Origin: RGIG8244 sp045592785
GTDB taxonomy: Bacteria > Verrucomicrobiota > Lentisphaeria > Victivallales > UBA1829
Assembly: GCA_045592785.1 (NCBI GenBank)
Contig: JAZNVL010000060.1
Location: 62,001-126,000 of the forward strand
Direction of reading: 5' to 3'
Length of the DNA: 64,000 nt
In this document: piece by piece, positions 1-9,605 of the stretch
Position numbering within the stretch: the stretch's first letter is position 1
Layout of the letters: every line of letters begins with the position of its first letter
Translations under genes and position numbers: made by a program
Notes under the pieces: generated by a model
Seen by the model: only the letters and a program-made list of their open reading frames with translations
The model's database searches: none
What the model was told of the DNA's origin: nothing

Positions 1-1034
1 CCGGCGGGGATGGGACAGTCTCTGCCATCGAAGTATTCCGGCGGAATGAACTTTGCATACTGCTGATGAGGATTGACCTGATACGGAACAATGGGGTGTT
101 CCGAAGAGGAGATCCGGATGTCGGAGACTTTAACTGTTCCGGTGGTGTTGAATTTGAGCGTGACATTTTCCGCATTGCCGGGGATCTCCGCAAAGAAATA
201 ACGGAAGGGCATACGGGTCGCCGAGACTTTTTTCGGGGGCGCGGAGACCGGTGCGATCACGTCATTTCCGTTGAACATGAGAGTTGCGGAAATGGTTCCG
301 TTCCCTTCGGCACGGAATGCAGCCACGAGGGATTTCTTTTTGTATTTGCCGGCATCGATGTCGGCAGTCATTTCATTTTTGGCGTTGGCATCTGCGCCGT
401 TGAGTTCGCCTTTCCAGACAAGGTCATTGACGGGTTCGAAGTTTCTGGCGAAGATATCCCGTTTGAGAGCTGTGACTTTGAAATCATCCACAACAAGCTG
501 TCTCATGTTGTCCATGATGTAGGGACGGTTTTTCGTTCGTTGCCCGAGGACGAAATCAATGGTCGTTGTATTTTTATCAAGCGCGGGGAAGATCATCCGG
601 TGCCGTACGGGTGTCTTCACCGTTGTCCGTTTGAGACAGGTGGAATAAAGCGGGCGGATCACAGTTCCGGTCGCTTTGTTGTTGACTACGGGCGAGATAT
701 AACTGCTGGGATTATTGTAGTAACCACTCATATCGAATTCACCGGCGGCGGTGAACGCGATTTCCAGGGGGAGTCCCCGGAGGTTTTTCGGGATCCGGAT
801 ACGGAGCGTGACAGGACGCCATACGTTGAGCGATTCGCTGCCGGAGATCACTTTGTCGGGTTCCGCGGGAGCCCAGGAATCCTTCGGGAGGATCCAGTCG
901 CCCCAGGTGTTGCCGACGATATTGGCTTTTCCGGAAATGGGATCGGGTTCGAACCCGGGATCAGAAATCGGAATATTCTGTGCCGTGACGGCAGATCCCG
1001 TCAACAGTGCAGCCAAAAACAGACAATGTTTCAT
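1..1034 (-). CDS. Secreted protein of unknown function (C-terminus cut by window edge)
   Basis: The frame stays open from an ATG at 1034 to the left window edge, so at least 344 codons are present and the stop lies outside. The start is preceded by AAAGGAATT. The first 20 residues form a signal peptide (MKHCLFLAALLTGSAVTAQN) with a likely cleavage after TAQ, so the product is exported. The rest is rich in Asn, Thr and Val with alternating hydrophobic residues, as in beta-sandwich carbohydrate-binding or accessory domains, but no family is recognised. It is the last visible gene of a leftward glycan-degradation operon, 24 bp after the PIG-L gene, which suggests a role in binding or processing the same substrate. 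Confidence 0.75.
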   Translation of the reverse strand, partial: MKHCLFLAALLTGSAVTAQNIPISDPGFEPDPISGKANIVGNTWGDWILPKDSWAPAEPDKVISGSESLNVWRPVTLRIRIPKNLRGLPLEIAFTAAGEFDMSGYYNNPSSYISPVVNNKATGTVIRPLYSTCLKRTTVKTPVRHRMIFPALDKNTTTIDFVLGQRTKNRPYIMDNMRQLVVDDFKVTALKRDIFARNFEPVNDLVWKGELNGADANAKNEMTADIDAGKYKKKSLVAAFRAEGNGTISATLMFNGNDVIAPVSAPPKKVSATRMPFRYFFAEIPGNAENVTLKFNTTGTVKVSDIRISSSEHPIVPYQVNPHQQYAKFIPPEYFDGRDCPIPA

Positions 1035-1058
1035 GTTGCAATTCCTTTATTGTTCGAT

Positions 1059-1829
1059 TCAAAGATCTTCGGGTCGTACCGGACTTCCGTGCGGGGAGAT
1101 TTGAAATACTTCCGCATGCACGATCGTTCTGCCTTTTTCGGGGCCATACTGACGCATCAGCAGTTCCCGGTTGTATTCGGCATGACACCGGTTTTTGAAT
1201 CCTTTGCGTTCTACGAGACGGGGATAGACTTCATCCCAGGGCATTTCCCGTTCTTCCGGCAGGAGCATCTGATCCCGGTGCAGGGAAATGGCTTTCATCT
1301 TTTCTTCCAGATAAGGCTCGATATCCAGAGCCCAATCGCCGATGAAGTTGCGGTCACGACCGTCGACATCGGCGTGGTAAAGAAGAACAGGGACATGGGG
1401 CAGGGCAGGGGTATCCCGGCAGAAACCCGGGATCGCGGTCATGAATACAGAATCCATAGCCAGGCGTGAGGCGGCACGGTGATCGGGATGATAATCATTG
1501 CCCGGGTGAGTGATCACCAGATCCGCGTTGCATTTGCGGATCTCCCGTACGACCATTTCCCGTATGGAGAGAGAAGGTTCCAGATAACCGTCGCGGATGG
1601 GGAGGATCGTGAGATCCACGTTCAGGAAGTCAGCGGCTTGCTGTGCTTCCCGTTTCCGCAATGCGATGGCTTCTTCCGGCGGGATCAATCCGCAACCGGA
1701 TTCCCCGTTGGTCAATACGACGATATGGATCTTTGCACCGCGTTCGCGGAAATAGATCATGGTCCCGCCGCAGGAACTTTCTGCATCATCGGGATGTGCC
1801 ATAAGAAAAACTACGTTCTTGATATTCAT
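1059..1829 (-). CDS. PIG-L family LmbE-like deacetylase
   Basis: This 256-aa protein has the family signature at its N-terminus (AHPDDAE near residues 11-17) and the second zinc motif HPDH in the middle, as in MshB, BshB and PIG-L N-acetylglucosamine deacetylases. These enzymes are zinc-dependent and remove acetyl groups from N-acetylated sugars or sugar conjugates. No signal peptide is seen, so action in the cytoplasm is likely. It lies 26 bp after the DUF5696/GH101-like glycosidase gene in the same leftward operon, consistent with processing of N-acetylhexosamine released from glycans. The true substrate cannot be read from the sequence. Confidence 0.9.
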   Translation of the reverse strand: MNIKNVVFLMAHPDDAESSCGGTMIYFRERGAKIHIVVLTNGESGCGLIPPEEAIALRKREAQQAADFLNVDLTILPIRDGYLEPSLSIREMVVREIRKCNADLVITHPGNDYHPDHRAASRLAMDSVFMTAIPGFCRDTPALPHVPVLLYHADVDGRDRNFIGDWALDIEPYLEEKMKAISLHRDQMLLPEEREMPWDEVYPRLVERKGFKNRCHAEYNRELLMRQYGPEKGRTIVHAEVFQISPHGSPVRPEDL

Positions 1830-1855
1830 TGAACTGCCCTGCCGTTATCCTGTCC

Positions 1856-3823
1856 TCAGATGTCGAACTTGCCGGTGACTTCTGCTCCATCCATGACGAG
1901 GGTATATTCGCCGGTGATGAAGTTGACCAGAGCACTGTCGCCGTTGGAGTAGGTCGTCTTCTGGACCGCACCCAATTCATCCAGCATCTGCCAATCCGTG
2001 ATGGATTCGTACCCGATCCTTCCGTGGAAGTCGGAAAGGATCTTCAGCCCGTTGACAAGTTCGCCGTCGGCATCGAAATCGTGATCCGGCGGGATCGTCA
2101 TGTTTTCCTGGATATCCAGACGGTACGAAGGCAGTCCGCCCCAGAGGAGACACCACAGACGCATGTCGAATTTTTCGGGAATGACCAGACCGTCTTTGAT
2201 CACCGCGCAACCGTTTTTCTGACGGTGTATGTTGATGTAGGCGGGGATCAGCAGGCAGTCATGCCATACCATACTGTAAAGCGGGATGCTTTTGCCGAAT
2301 GTTTTCATGGTGCCGAGCAGCACATGGGGGACCACATCCGGCTGTACGGTATGACAGAAGTCCATCAGACCGACGCACCAGTCGTTTCCGGATTCGCTGC
2401 CGACGAGCAGACCGCGGTTGTTGTATTCCGAGAAGGAGGTCTGCCAGTGCTGTTTGGTATCGGAACGGGTACAGAGATGTCTCTGATCGTAACATTCCCG
2501 GAGATGTCCGATGGACCAGCAGTCCACATATTCGCCGTCGATCGTGCAATGTTCGGCGAGTTCATCCAGCGTGCGTTTCACATACTTGAGTCCCTGGGAA
2601 GAGCAGAGCCATTCCTGATCGCCGCCCAGCCATTCACGGGATTCATGATGAAGTCCATCCATGTTCTGCACGCCGTCCGGATTGTTCTTGAAGGTTTCAG
2701 TATGCTTGTAGAAGTCCACATAGTTGTTGTGAAGCAGGAAAATGTTTCCGTCTTCGTGGATCGCTTTTTCGAACTCACAGAAACCCTTCCATCCGCCCAG
2801 TCGGGTGTCCGGAGGAAGAATGTACGGATGATCGAAGTCATACCCGTTGGTTCCCCAGCCGTCCACATGGACCATGATCTTTTTGATGTCAGAACGTTTA
2901 TACAGTTCTTTGTAACGGCGGATCGCTTCCCGGAACGAGATATAGCGGACCATATCACAGTTCTTGGTGTCCCGGGCGCGGAAGACGGACATCAGCCACA
3001 CGTTCCAGATGGCAGCACCCATCATGTGAGCGAGGATGGGTTTGTCCAGGACTTTTTCCCGCAGAGTGTGGGCGATGCCCATGATCCGGTCTGCATGTTG
3101 ACGGTATACTTTCGCCATTTCGATGACAGACGTTTTCTTGAAGAACTGGAATTCCATGTAGCGGGTATATTTCAACCCGCCCAGGGATGCCTGCCAGTAA
3201 GGATGACAGGTCCCACCCTGACCATTGGTTTTGTTGGTCATGTGGAACCCGAGGTCATCGGGAGTCCGTGTCAATGCAACAAATCCTGCTCCGTTCCTGT
3301 CCAGTTGTCCCCACCAGGGCATCTGGAAACCCGGTCCCACATAAACGGGAAGGGTCAGATCGTATTCCGTTGTTTCATCCTTATCCACCAGGGTACCCTG
3401 GGAGATGGGCAGGACGAGATCCCCTTTGGAACCTTCGGGGAAGAGGAATCCTCTGGGATACCAGCTGTCGACGAGAGACGCTTCCAGCTGTTCCTGACGG
3501 TGGGGGGCAAGGTTGATGATGAGTTTATTGTTTTCGACTTTGTAAGTGACAGTGACACCGAACGCCAGCGGGCTCCACACGTTGGCGGAGTAGGGCCAGT
3601 GCATCAAGGTGCACTGCACGCTGCTTTCGCTCAAAACTTCCCATTTCCGGGTCTTTGCCTGGCTGAACATGAATGTCTGGTAGGGACCGCAATGGCCCTT
3701 GACACCCAGGTCGCCGGGTCCGTCTTCGCACATCCGCCAGACTTGTCCGGCGGCATTGACGGTGACGGAAAGGGTGATGTCATCGATCATGACTTCCAAA
3801 TCGTTGGAACGGATCGTCTGCAT
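1856..3823 (-). CDS. Putative TIM-barrel glycosidase, DUF5696/GH101-like
   Basis: A 655-aa protein with no signal peptide. An N-terminal beta-rich region (about 1-250) is followed by a barrel-like region containing VHVDGWGTNGYDFDHP (near 320-340), LLHNNYVDFY, IDGEYVDCW and GSESGNDW. Paired Asp and Glu residues at strand ends are typical of retaining glycosidases. The overall pattern resembles the DUF5696 and GH101 (endo-alpha-N-acetylgalactosaminidase) group, but this is judged by eye and the catalytic residues are not assigned. The start has AGGAG 10 nt upstream. It sits between a secreted glycosidase gene and a PIG-L deacetylase gene, supporting a role in breakdown of amino-sugar-containing glycans. 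Confidence 0.7.
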   Translation of the reverse strand: MQTIRSNDLEVMIDDITLSVTVNAAGQVWRMCEDGPGDLGVKGHCGPYQTFMFSQAKTRKWEVLSESSVQCTLMHWPYSANVWSPLAFGVTVTYKVENNKLIINLAPHRQEQLEASLVDSWYPRGFLFPEGSKGDLVLPISQGTLVDKDETTEYDLTLPVYVGPGFQMPWWGQLDRNGAGFVALTRTPDDLGFHMTNKTNGQGGTCHPYWQASLGGLKYTRYMEFQFFKKTSVIEMAKVYRQHADRIMGIAHTLREKVLDKPILAHMMGAAIWNVWLMSVFRARDTKNCDMVRYISFREAIRRYKELYKRSDIKKIMVHVDGWGTNGYDFDHPYILPPDTRLGGWKGFCEFEKAIHEDGNIFLLHNNYVDFYKHTETFKNNPDGVQNMDGLHHESREWLGGDQEWLCSSQGLKYVKRTLDELAEHCTIDGEYVDCWSIGHLRECYDQRHLCTRSDTKQHWQTSFSEYNNRGLLVGSESGNDWCVGLMDFCHTVQPDVVPHVLLGTMKTFGKSIPLYSMVWHDCLLIPAYINIHRQKNGCAVIKDGLVIPEKFDMRLWCLLWGGLPSYRLDIQENMTIPPDHDFDADGELVNGLKILSDFHGRIGYESITDWQMLDELGAVQKTTYSNGDSALVNFITGEYTLVMDGAEVTGKFDI

Positions 3824-3859
3824 AAGACAGTTACTCCTGTTTCTTACTTCTGTTTTTGC

Positions 3860-6544
3860 TTATTTTGCCGCTTTGTAGATGCGGACAAGTTTCACTTCCT
3901 GCGGATTCAGTTCGATCATGAATTTCTTCAGATCGGCTGCGGGAATCAGTTCTTTACCCTTCAACGCATTCTTGTTCAGCTGCATGGCGTCAGAGTTGAA
4001 CGTTTCCATACGGTACGTTGCACCTTCTTCCACGGGGAGGCTGATGCCGACTCTGGCACTTGCGACCGGTGCCCATGTGGAACCGGAAAGATCGCGTTCA
4101 TTGTAGTTGCAGAGATAGAGCAGGAATCCGTCTTTCTGCTTGCTGACCAGGTATGCCACCGGCTGACCGTTGGAGTTGAAGGCATAACCGGCATCCGCAG
4201 CTGCGGCTTCGATCATTTTCTTGTAGCCGTCCAGTCTTGCCAGGTCTGCAGAAGCATCGGCGAGGCTGTCCTTGATGAAGGTCACGTTCTTATGACCTTC
4301 CAGAGCCAGCAGGAGGGGTTTTTCGTAGGGAGTACCGTATTCGTTGGTGGGAGCGAGCTGATCGAAGATGAAGACCTTCGTGCCTGCATCCGCAGCCGCT
4401 TTGATTTCTTCAAATGCGGACTTGGAGAGAGAGTAGGCAAAGGGAACGACAAGTGCTTTGAAGCGTTTGAGGTTCTTCATGTTGTCAGGACGTTCCGCGA
4501 TCGCAATACTGTAGGGGATACCGGCGCAGGCAAGGAGAGATTCCATGGTCAGGTTGGCACCGAAACCGCGGGTACGTTCCAGAGAGAGGATCCGCTGACG
4601 TTCATCGCTTTCGCCGGACGCCACGATCTTGTTGATCGTTTCATCCGCGAGGTTCAGATTGAAGTCTGTGGCTTTGCTCTTCTTGTCCGGATTCATCAGT
4701 GCTGTGACTTTCACATAATACCAGTCTTCGGATGCGCGGGAGTAGACCACACCCACGGTTTCCGGGATCTCACCTTCGTGAATACCCCATTTTTCCAGCA
4801 GACGGACCATGTGGAACAATTTTTTATAAACAGAGACACCGCCAGCCATGTACATGTAGTTCAGACGGTAGACTTCAAGAGCCTTTGCGCCCAGGAAGAC
4901 CTGTTGAAGAATGGGATTGTAGGTGTATGCCGGTCTGACCGTATCACCGCCGCCCCATCCGGCAGATGAGAGCAGACGTTCTTTGCCGGCAGCTGCGATG
5001 AACTGTTTTGTATATGTGATTCCGAAGACTTCTTTGTTGGTGAGCTGACTGCCATAGACCTGTTTTGCATCATACACCGTGCTCTTGCCGATGATGTCGT
5101 TACAGACTGTGTGTTCCAGACGACCGTTGGAAGAGGTGACAGAACCCTGGTTGTCGGTAGCCACGATAATGGCTTTCGGGAATTCTTTTTTCAGATCTTT
5201 TGCGATTCTTTCAAAGAGTTCCGCCAGTTTTTCGTATTCAAACAGTTTCCATTTGCGATAGTGTTCGCTGTCTTCCGGAAGCGGAGCATTGACCTGACCT
5301 GCAGAGTTTGTTGCTGCCTTCGGCAATGCAAGTTTCGGCAGGCTGTCATAACCGTAGGCCTTCTTGAATTCCCGGGTACAGGACGGACAGTTTACACGGG
5401 CAAGGTTGTGTCCTTTGAAGAAGTATTCGTCGGGCATGAGATACACACCGGTCGCACCGGCTTTCAGCGCACCGCGCATCATGTCGGTCCATTTCAAGCG
5501 GTAATCATCATCGCAGAGCACGCAGGGATAGGTGACTTTGTAGTTGTCATTGACACCCACAAGCGTATCACTCTGATGATAGGGGTAGTCCCAACGGCAC
5601 CAGGGAGAGGGAGCCATCTGACCGCGTTTCTGGAACGGGGGCTTCCAGGCATGAGAGAAGTAGTACACGGGGAACCCTTCCTTCTTCATGGCAGCGGTGA
5701 GAGGACGCATGTAGTCCTTCACATATTTCGGATCTTTTTCGATATTGGTTTCGAAAGACATCCAGCCATTGCCGCCGGCTTCCGATTCCGCAAACATACG
5801 CACGCTGTTTGCATCCAGTTCTTTCAGCTGGGCGACGACGGATTTGAACCCGCCCCACTGATCAAAGGGGACTTTGTCGCGGACTTTATCCCAGCTGCTC
5901 ATACCGTAGTTCCACCAGTCGGTACAAATACGGATATCCACGTTCTTTTTGTCCAGAACGGGTTCCGGGATTTCAGACAGAGTTTCCACACGGGGACCGT
6001 TCAGGGAGGTAAGGGGTTTGATTTTTACTCTGTCTTTGCTGTAGATTTCGATTTCAGAGAAATAGGGGAACACATCGCGATAACCGATCTGCCCTTCCAA
6101 TGCAACATAACGCAGCGCATAGACTTTTTGGTTGACCGGCAGTTCGATCCATTCTTCCTTGATCGGTTTCGGGTCTTTCCGGTCCTGGATCACCTTGAAA
6201 GTGCCTTTGCCTTCCGTATCAGCAAGCAACTGATAATGAGTGGCACTGTTTCCGCGCTGTGTGTAACGGAACATGGTCACGTTCAACGGCTGGTCGAAGG
6301 TGATGGTCATTTCTGTACCGGCTTCACCGCCTCTGGTCTGGATCACGTTGGTTTTGGTTTTTCCGTCAGAGAGTCTGTTGGCGTTTTGCAACGCAGGAAG
6401 AGTGACGACTTTCCCGGCCTGCTGCCATTTGATTTTTTGACCCCATTCGGCGGGGGCCTTTTTTGCTGCCTGGGCGCAAAGAGAGACGCCGAGCAGGATC
6501 GCAGTGGAGAATACTGCCTGTTTACATACGGTTGAAAGTTTCAT
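3860..6544 (-). CDS. Large secreted glycoside hydrolase-like protein (GH42-like barrel with amidotransferase-like domain)
   Basis: 894 aa with a clear signal peptide ending CAQA (residues 1-26). Residues about 30-165 look like a discoidin-type carbohydrate-binding beta-sandwich (dissimilarity to mean coil visible in TEMTITFDQPLNVTMFRY). Residues about 190-600 look like a TIM barrel with candidate acidic residues in FAESEAGG and MPDEYFFKG. Residues about 640-780 resemble the beta-galactosidase trimerisation or class-I amidotransferase-like fold (VVPFAYSLSKSAFEEIKAAADAG, VFIFDQL), and a small beta domain ends the protein. This domain order matches GH42-type beta-galactosidases and relatives, although the exact family is not certain. 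The RBS AAAGG lies 6 nt before ATG. Confidence 0.7.
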   Translation of the reverse strand: MKLSTVCKQAVFSTAILLGVSLCAQAAKKAPAEWGQKIKWQQAGKVVTLPALQNANRLSDGKTKTNVIQTRGGEAGTEMTITFDQPLNVTMFRYTQRGNSATHYQLLADTEGKGTFKVIQDRKDPKPIKEEWIELPVNQKVYALRYVALEGQIGYRDVFPYFSEIEIYSKDRVKIKPLTSLNGPRVETLSEIPEPVLDKKNVDIRICTDWWNYGMSSWDKVRDKVPFDQWGGFKSVVAQLKELDANSVRMFAESEAGGNGWMSFETNIEKDPKYVKDYMRPLTAAMKKEGFPVYYFSHAWKPPFQKRGQMAPSPWCRWDYPYHQSDTLVGVNDNYKVTYPCVLCDDDYRLKWTDMMRGALKAGATGVYLMPDEYFFKGHNLARVNCPSCTREFKKAYGYDSLPKLALPKAATNSAGQVNAPLPEDSEHYRKWKLFEYEKLAELFERIAKDLKKEFPKAIIVATDNQGSVTSSNGRLEHTVCNDIIGKSTVYDAKQVYGSQLTNKEVFGITYTKQFIAAAGKERLLSSAGWGGGDTVRPAYTYNPILQQVFLGAKALEVYRLNYMYMAGGVSVYKKLFHMVRLLEKWGIHEGEIPETVGVVYSRASEDWYYVKVTALMNPDKKSKATDFNLNLADETINKIVASGESDERQRILSLERTRGFGANLTMESLLACAGIPYSIAIAERPDNMKNLKRFKALVVPFAYSLSKSAFEEIKAAADAGTKVFIFDQLAPTNEYGTPYEKPLLLALEGHKNVTFIKDSLADASADLARLDGYKKMIEAAAADAGYAFNSNGQPVAYLVSKQKDGFLLYLCNYNERDLSGSTWAPVASARVGISLPVEEGATYRMETFNSDAMQLNKNALKGKELIPAADLKKFMIELNPQEVKLVRIYKAAK

Positions 6545-6588
6545 TTTCAGCCTTTCTGTTGGTGGTTTGGGGGACCTTAGTTATATTG

Positions 6589-7439
6589 TTAGTTATTGTT
6601 TTTACGAAAAACGATCGGTATGTCGTAGAACGAAAGATTCGAGGTGAAACAGCACAATGGTGTAAACCACAGATCTTTCGTTTCGCCGTTGGAAAAACGG
6701 CAGGTGACATACCCGGCAATATCATGAAATCCAAGAGGTGCAGCTCCGGTTTCTCGTTGAAACTGCGTTCGCCTGTGAAGATCGCCGCCAACTGATAACC
6801 GCGCATGGTCGAAGTGTAACCATGAGAGTGGGTCATATTTTCCGGTTCTGCCGGAGTACGTTCCAAATGCCATTGGATGAAGTCAAGACAACGCTGGTCA
6901 TGGGTCGCCTGGTAAAGCAACGCCATAGGCTCCGTGACCCAGTTGTAAATGTTGAACCATCCCTTGTTGCAGGCGGCGTGGAGTTTTTTCTCGTTCCGGA
7001 ACAGATATTCAGCAACGCCCATGGCGGCATCCAGTCTGCGGCTGTCGCCGGTGGCATGCCAATAACGCAGGAGTGCAGGGAACAAACGGCTTGTGCCGGA
7101 TGTTTTGCCATCTTCCACCGGCTGCGGCGCATCCGGTTGCCCCTGGAACAAGCCGAACAATCCGCTTTTCTGTCTGGTGCGGAGGATCCGGTTGAAGAGT
7201 TCGGGCAGACGTTCTTCCTGTATGCCGTCGATATTTTCGATGGCGGACCACACTTCAAGTACACGTCCTGTCAGATCTCCCACGCACTGGTCTGCATGAC
7301 GTCTTACGGCAGCAGGACGTTCCAGGTCCATCATGATGAAATCAAGGGCGTCCAGCGGACAGGAGTTGTTCCGGCTGCGGATCAAACCGAGCCGTGTCTT
7401 GAAGATCGAGTTGGAAAGAAGTGGTTGTGCAAGTCTCAT
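6589..7439 (-). pseudogene. Broken beta-L-arabinofuranosidase-like (GH127/DUF1680) gene
   Basis: From ATG 7439 the frame encodes about 215 residues that look like the N-terminal (alpha/alpha)6 barrel of DUF1680/GH127 enzymes: PLLSNSIFKTRLGL at the start, RYWHATGDSRRLDAA in the middle, and THSHGYTSTMRGYQLAA near the end. After about position 6790 this frame becomes unconvincing and runs on into the next gene's start (stop at 6522). A different frame then reads a plausible C-terminal beta segment (YVTCRFSNGETKDLWFTP, then FYDIPIVFRKNNN) with a stop at 6589. Family members are around 600 aa, so an internal deletion with a frame change is the simplest reading. A sequencing error alone would not explain the missing ~300 residues. 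Confidence 0.6.
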
Positions 7440-7463
7440 ACGGGATCCACAGGTGTGTGCTAA

Positions 7464-8537
7464 TTATTCTACCGGAGGAAGGAATGTATCTTTGCTGTTG
7501 ATGGCGAGGATCGTTTCCACAAGCAGGCGGACCCCTGCTTCTGCGTCGTTAAGATCACTCATTTCAGTCTGTGCGTGCATATAACGGTTGGGGACACCCA
7601 GCAGAGCAGTGGCGCAGCCGCCCTGATTCACTTGCAGAACAGAGGCATCGGTCCAGCTGACTGCCAGATAATGCGGCGTGAACTGCACCTGGATCTTTTT
7701 CTTTTTTGCAATGTCGAGCATCCGGTCCAACAGGGCAGGGGTATTGTTGGCATTACGGTAAATGCCGATCCCTTTACCCAGTCCGAATTCGGGCAGTTCT
7801 TTCGCATCTGCGCCCGGGGAATCGCTGACGTTGCTCACGTCAACTGCGAATGCCACATTGGGCTCAATGGCATAGGCTGCGGTTTTTGCGCCGCGGGAAC
7901 CCAGTTCTTCCTGTACTGCGCCCACGAAATAGAGTCCGATGTCTTTGGGGAGTTTCCCGGATTCCGCGATACGGCGGAATGCTTCTGCGCAGATGTATAC
8001 GCCGATCTTGTCGTCCAGTGCTTTGGAAACAAGACGTGTCCCGTTGAGGATCTGATAATTGGGCGCAGTAACGATATAATCACCGATAGAGACCAGTTTT
8101 TCTGCTTCTTCACGGGAATCGACTCCGATATCAACAAACATGTTCTTCACGTTGAATGTTTCATCGCTCAACGGTTTTGTCGGCTGATTGATGATCACGC
8201 CGGGAACATGACGTCCGTCATGGGTGATGACTTCCACTTTCCCGCCTGCCCATCTGTGATAGAAGGGGAAACCGCTGTTCCGGAAATAGAGATATCCACA
8301 ATCATCGATCCGGATGATCTGGGCTGCAATCTCATCCTGATGTCCCGTGATCATGATCTTGTATTTTGCTTTTTCGTTCAAAACAGCATAGGAGTTGCCC
8401 AGTACGTCCGTGTAGAAACGATCGGCACAGGGGGAGAGAAAACGGTTCAGAAGAAAACGGGCTTCGTCTTCCTTTCCTGCGGGGCTGGCGCAATGAAGCA
8501 GTTCCTTGAGAAAGTCTTTTGCATTCATCTTTTTCAT
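7464..8537 (-). CDS. M42 family metallo-aminopeptidase
   Basis: 357 aa, the usual length for M42 (glutamyl aminopeptidase/FrvX/YsdC) enzymes. Metal-binding and catalytic motifs are in order: GHQDEIA (residues about 66-72), KALDDKIG (bridging Asp), VQEELGSRGA (Glu-Glu), VDVSN and RYMHAQTE near the C-terminus. In the first motif Gln and Ala replace the more common Met/Val and Gly, but the liganding His and Asp are kept. The enzyme is expected to be a cytoplasmic zinc or cobalt tetrahedral-shell peptidase. It is the first gene of the leftward glycan operon (24 bp before the broken GH127-like gene) and is divergent from an AraC regulator, which may control it. Confidence 0.92.
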   Translation of the reverse strand: MKKMNAKDFLKELLHCASPAGKEDEARFLLNRFLSPCADRFYTDVLGNSYAVLNEKAKYKIMITGHQDEIAAQIIRIDDCGYLYFRNSGFPFYHRWAGGKVEVITHDGRHVPGVIINQPTKPLSDETFNVKNMFVDIGVDSREEAEKLVSIGDYIVTAPNYQILNGTRLVSKALDDKIGVYICAEAFRRIAESGKLPKDIGLYFVGAVQEELGSRGAKTAAYAIEPNVAFAVDVSNVSDSPGADAKELPEFGLGKGIGIYRNANNTPALLDRMLDIAKKKKIQVQFTPHYLAVSWTDASVLQVNQGGCATALLGVPNRYMHAQTEMSDLNDAEAGVRLLVETILAINSKDTFLPPVE

Positions 8538-8647
8538 TTTGTTTATCCTTATGTTTTTTTGTTCGAACGGCGGGATGATTCTCTTCTCATTTCGCAGTTC
8601 CGTTTTTTCTTCTTTTCAGATTTTTTCAAAAAAATACGGAATTTTAC

Positions 8648-8676
8648 TTGAAAAAATTCGAAACTAATGGTATAAT
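8648..8676 (+). promoter_or_regulatory. Sigma-70 type promoter for the AraC gene
   Basis: TTGAAA at 8648-8653, a 17-bp spacer, then TATAAT at 8671-8676 preceded by TGG (extended -10). Transcription would start about 8683, 38 nt before the regulator start codon. The 183-bp gap is shared with the divergent M42 gene. Confidence 0.75.
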
Positions 8677-8720
8677 ACACCGTTTTTTGAAAAATAAAAT
8701 GGATTTTTTGATACAAAATT

Positions 8721-9578
8721 ATGGAAAAAACAAACGAAATCACAGATATTAACTATTCTCCGGTCCCCGCAGCCCTCAAAAGTGTTTTCGATGGCTTGGG
8801 TTTGGAATTCCGTGCCTATGTGCTGAATGCACCCTCGGTGCCCCATTATCCTTTCGTCAAGAAGCAGTCGAAACCGCGGCAGTTCGATTATTTCGTCCTT
8901 TCGCAGCTTCTGGAAGGCGACGGCTTTTTTCATGACTTCAAAACAAATACCGTGAAGACGTTCGAAGCCGGATACGGTCTGCTGCTCCCGCCGAACCTGG
9001 TACAGAATTACGGCGGTTACAGAAAGACCTGGTGGGAAGACTCCATTTGTTTTTCCGGTCCCCTGGCGGATTCCCTGATGAGAAACAATCTGATCCGCCC
9101 CAATATCATTTACTTCGGGAAAGAACGGCGGATCCTTCCGATCATCCGCGCCATCCGTGTTGGTACGCTCAACTCCATTATGGAAGCCTATGGACTCCTG
9201 CTCAAACTTCTGGCGGAACTCAACGAAGAAAACATGAAGACGTCCGGCAGCTATCACCGGACCAATCTCCACAATGTCCAGCAGAAAGTCATGGAATCGG
9301 ATCACTTCTGGACCGTGGATGAAATGGCGGACTATATGAATATGTCCCCTGCGTATCTGCGCCGTGTATTCGAAAAGGAGATCGGGATCGCGCCCAAAGT
9401 CTTCCTGGAACAGATCTGGTTGAAACGGGCAACGGTATACGTTTGCGAAACCAAGCTCCCGTTCCTTTCCATTGCCATGAAAATGGGGTGCAGTGACCTC
9501 TATTATTTCTTCCGTAAATTCCGGCGTCTGACCGGGAAAACACCCACGGAATACCGAAAGACTTACGGCAGACGGTAA
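8721..9578 (+). CDS. AraC/XylS family transcriptional regulator
   Basis: 285 aa. The N-terminal part (about 40-150) resembles an AraC-type ligand-binding cupin. The C-terminal 95 residues carry two helix-turn-helix motifs: WTVDEMADYMNMSPAYLRR then LSIAMKMGCSDLYYFFRKFR followed by the family-typical TGKTPTEYRK. It probably senses a sugar and controls the divergent glycan operon on its left, the transporter gene 27 bp downstream, or both. Start chosen at the first ATG after a strong promoter. Ligand unknown. Confidence 0.92.
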   Translation: MEKTNEITDINYSPVPAALKSVFDGLGLEFRAYVLNAPSVPHYPFVKKQSKPRQFDYFVLSQLLEGDGFFHDFKTNTVKTFEAGYGLLLPPNLVQNYGGYRKTWWEDSICFSGPLADSLMRNNLIRPNIIYFGKERRILPIIRAIRVGTLNSIMEAYGLLLKLLAELNEENMKTSGSYHRTNLHNVQQKVMESDHFWTVDEMADYMNMSPAYLRRVFEKEIGIAPKVFLEQIWLKRATVYVCETKLPFLSIAMKMGCSDLYYFFRKFRRLTGKTPTEYRKTYGRR

Positions 9579-9605
9579 GTTGTTTTTATGTAAGGACCTT
9601 TTGCA

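Noticed and set aside
1829..4969. Very long plus-strand open frame (1046 codons)
   Set aside because: It runs antisense to two well-supported genes, has no ribosome site and is His/Phe/Asp rich as expected from complement of the codon bias.
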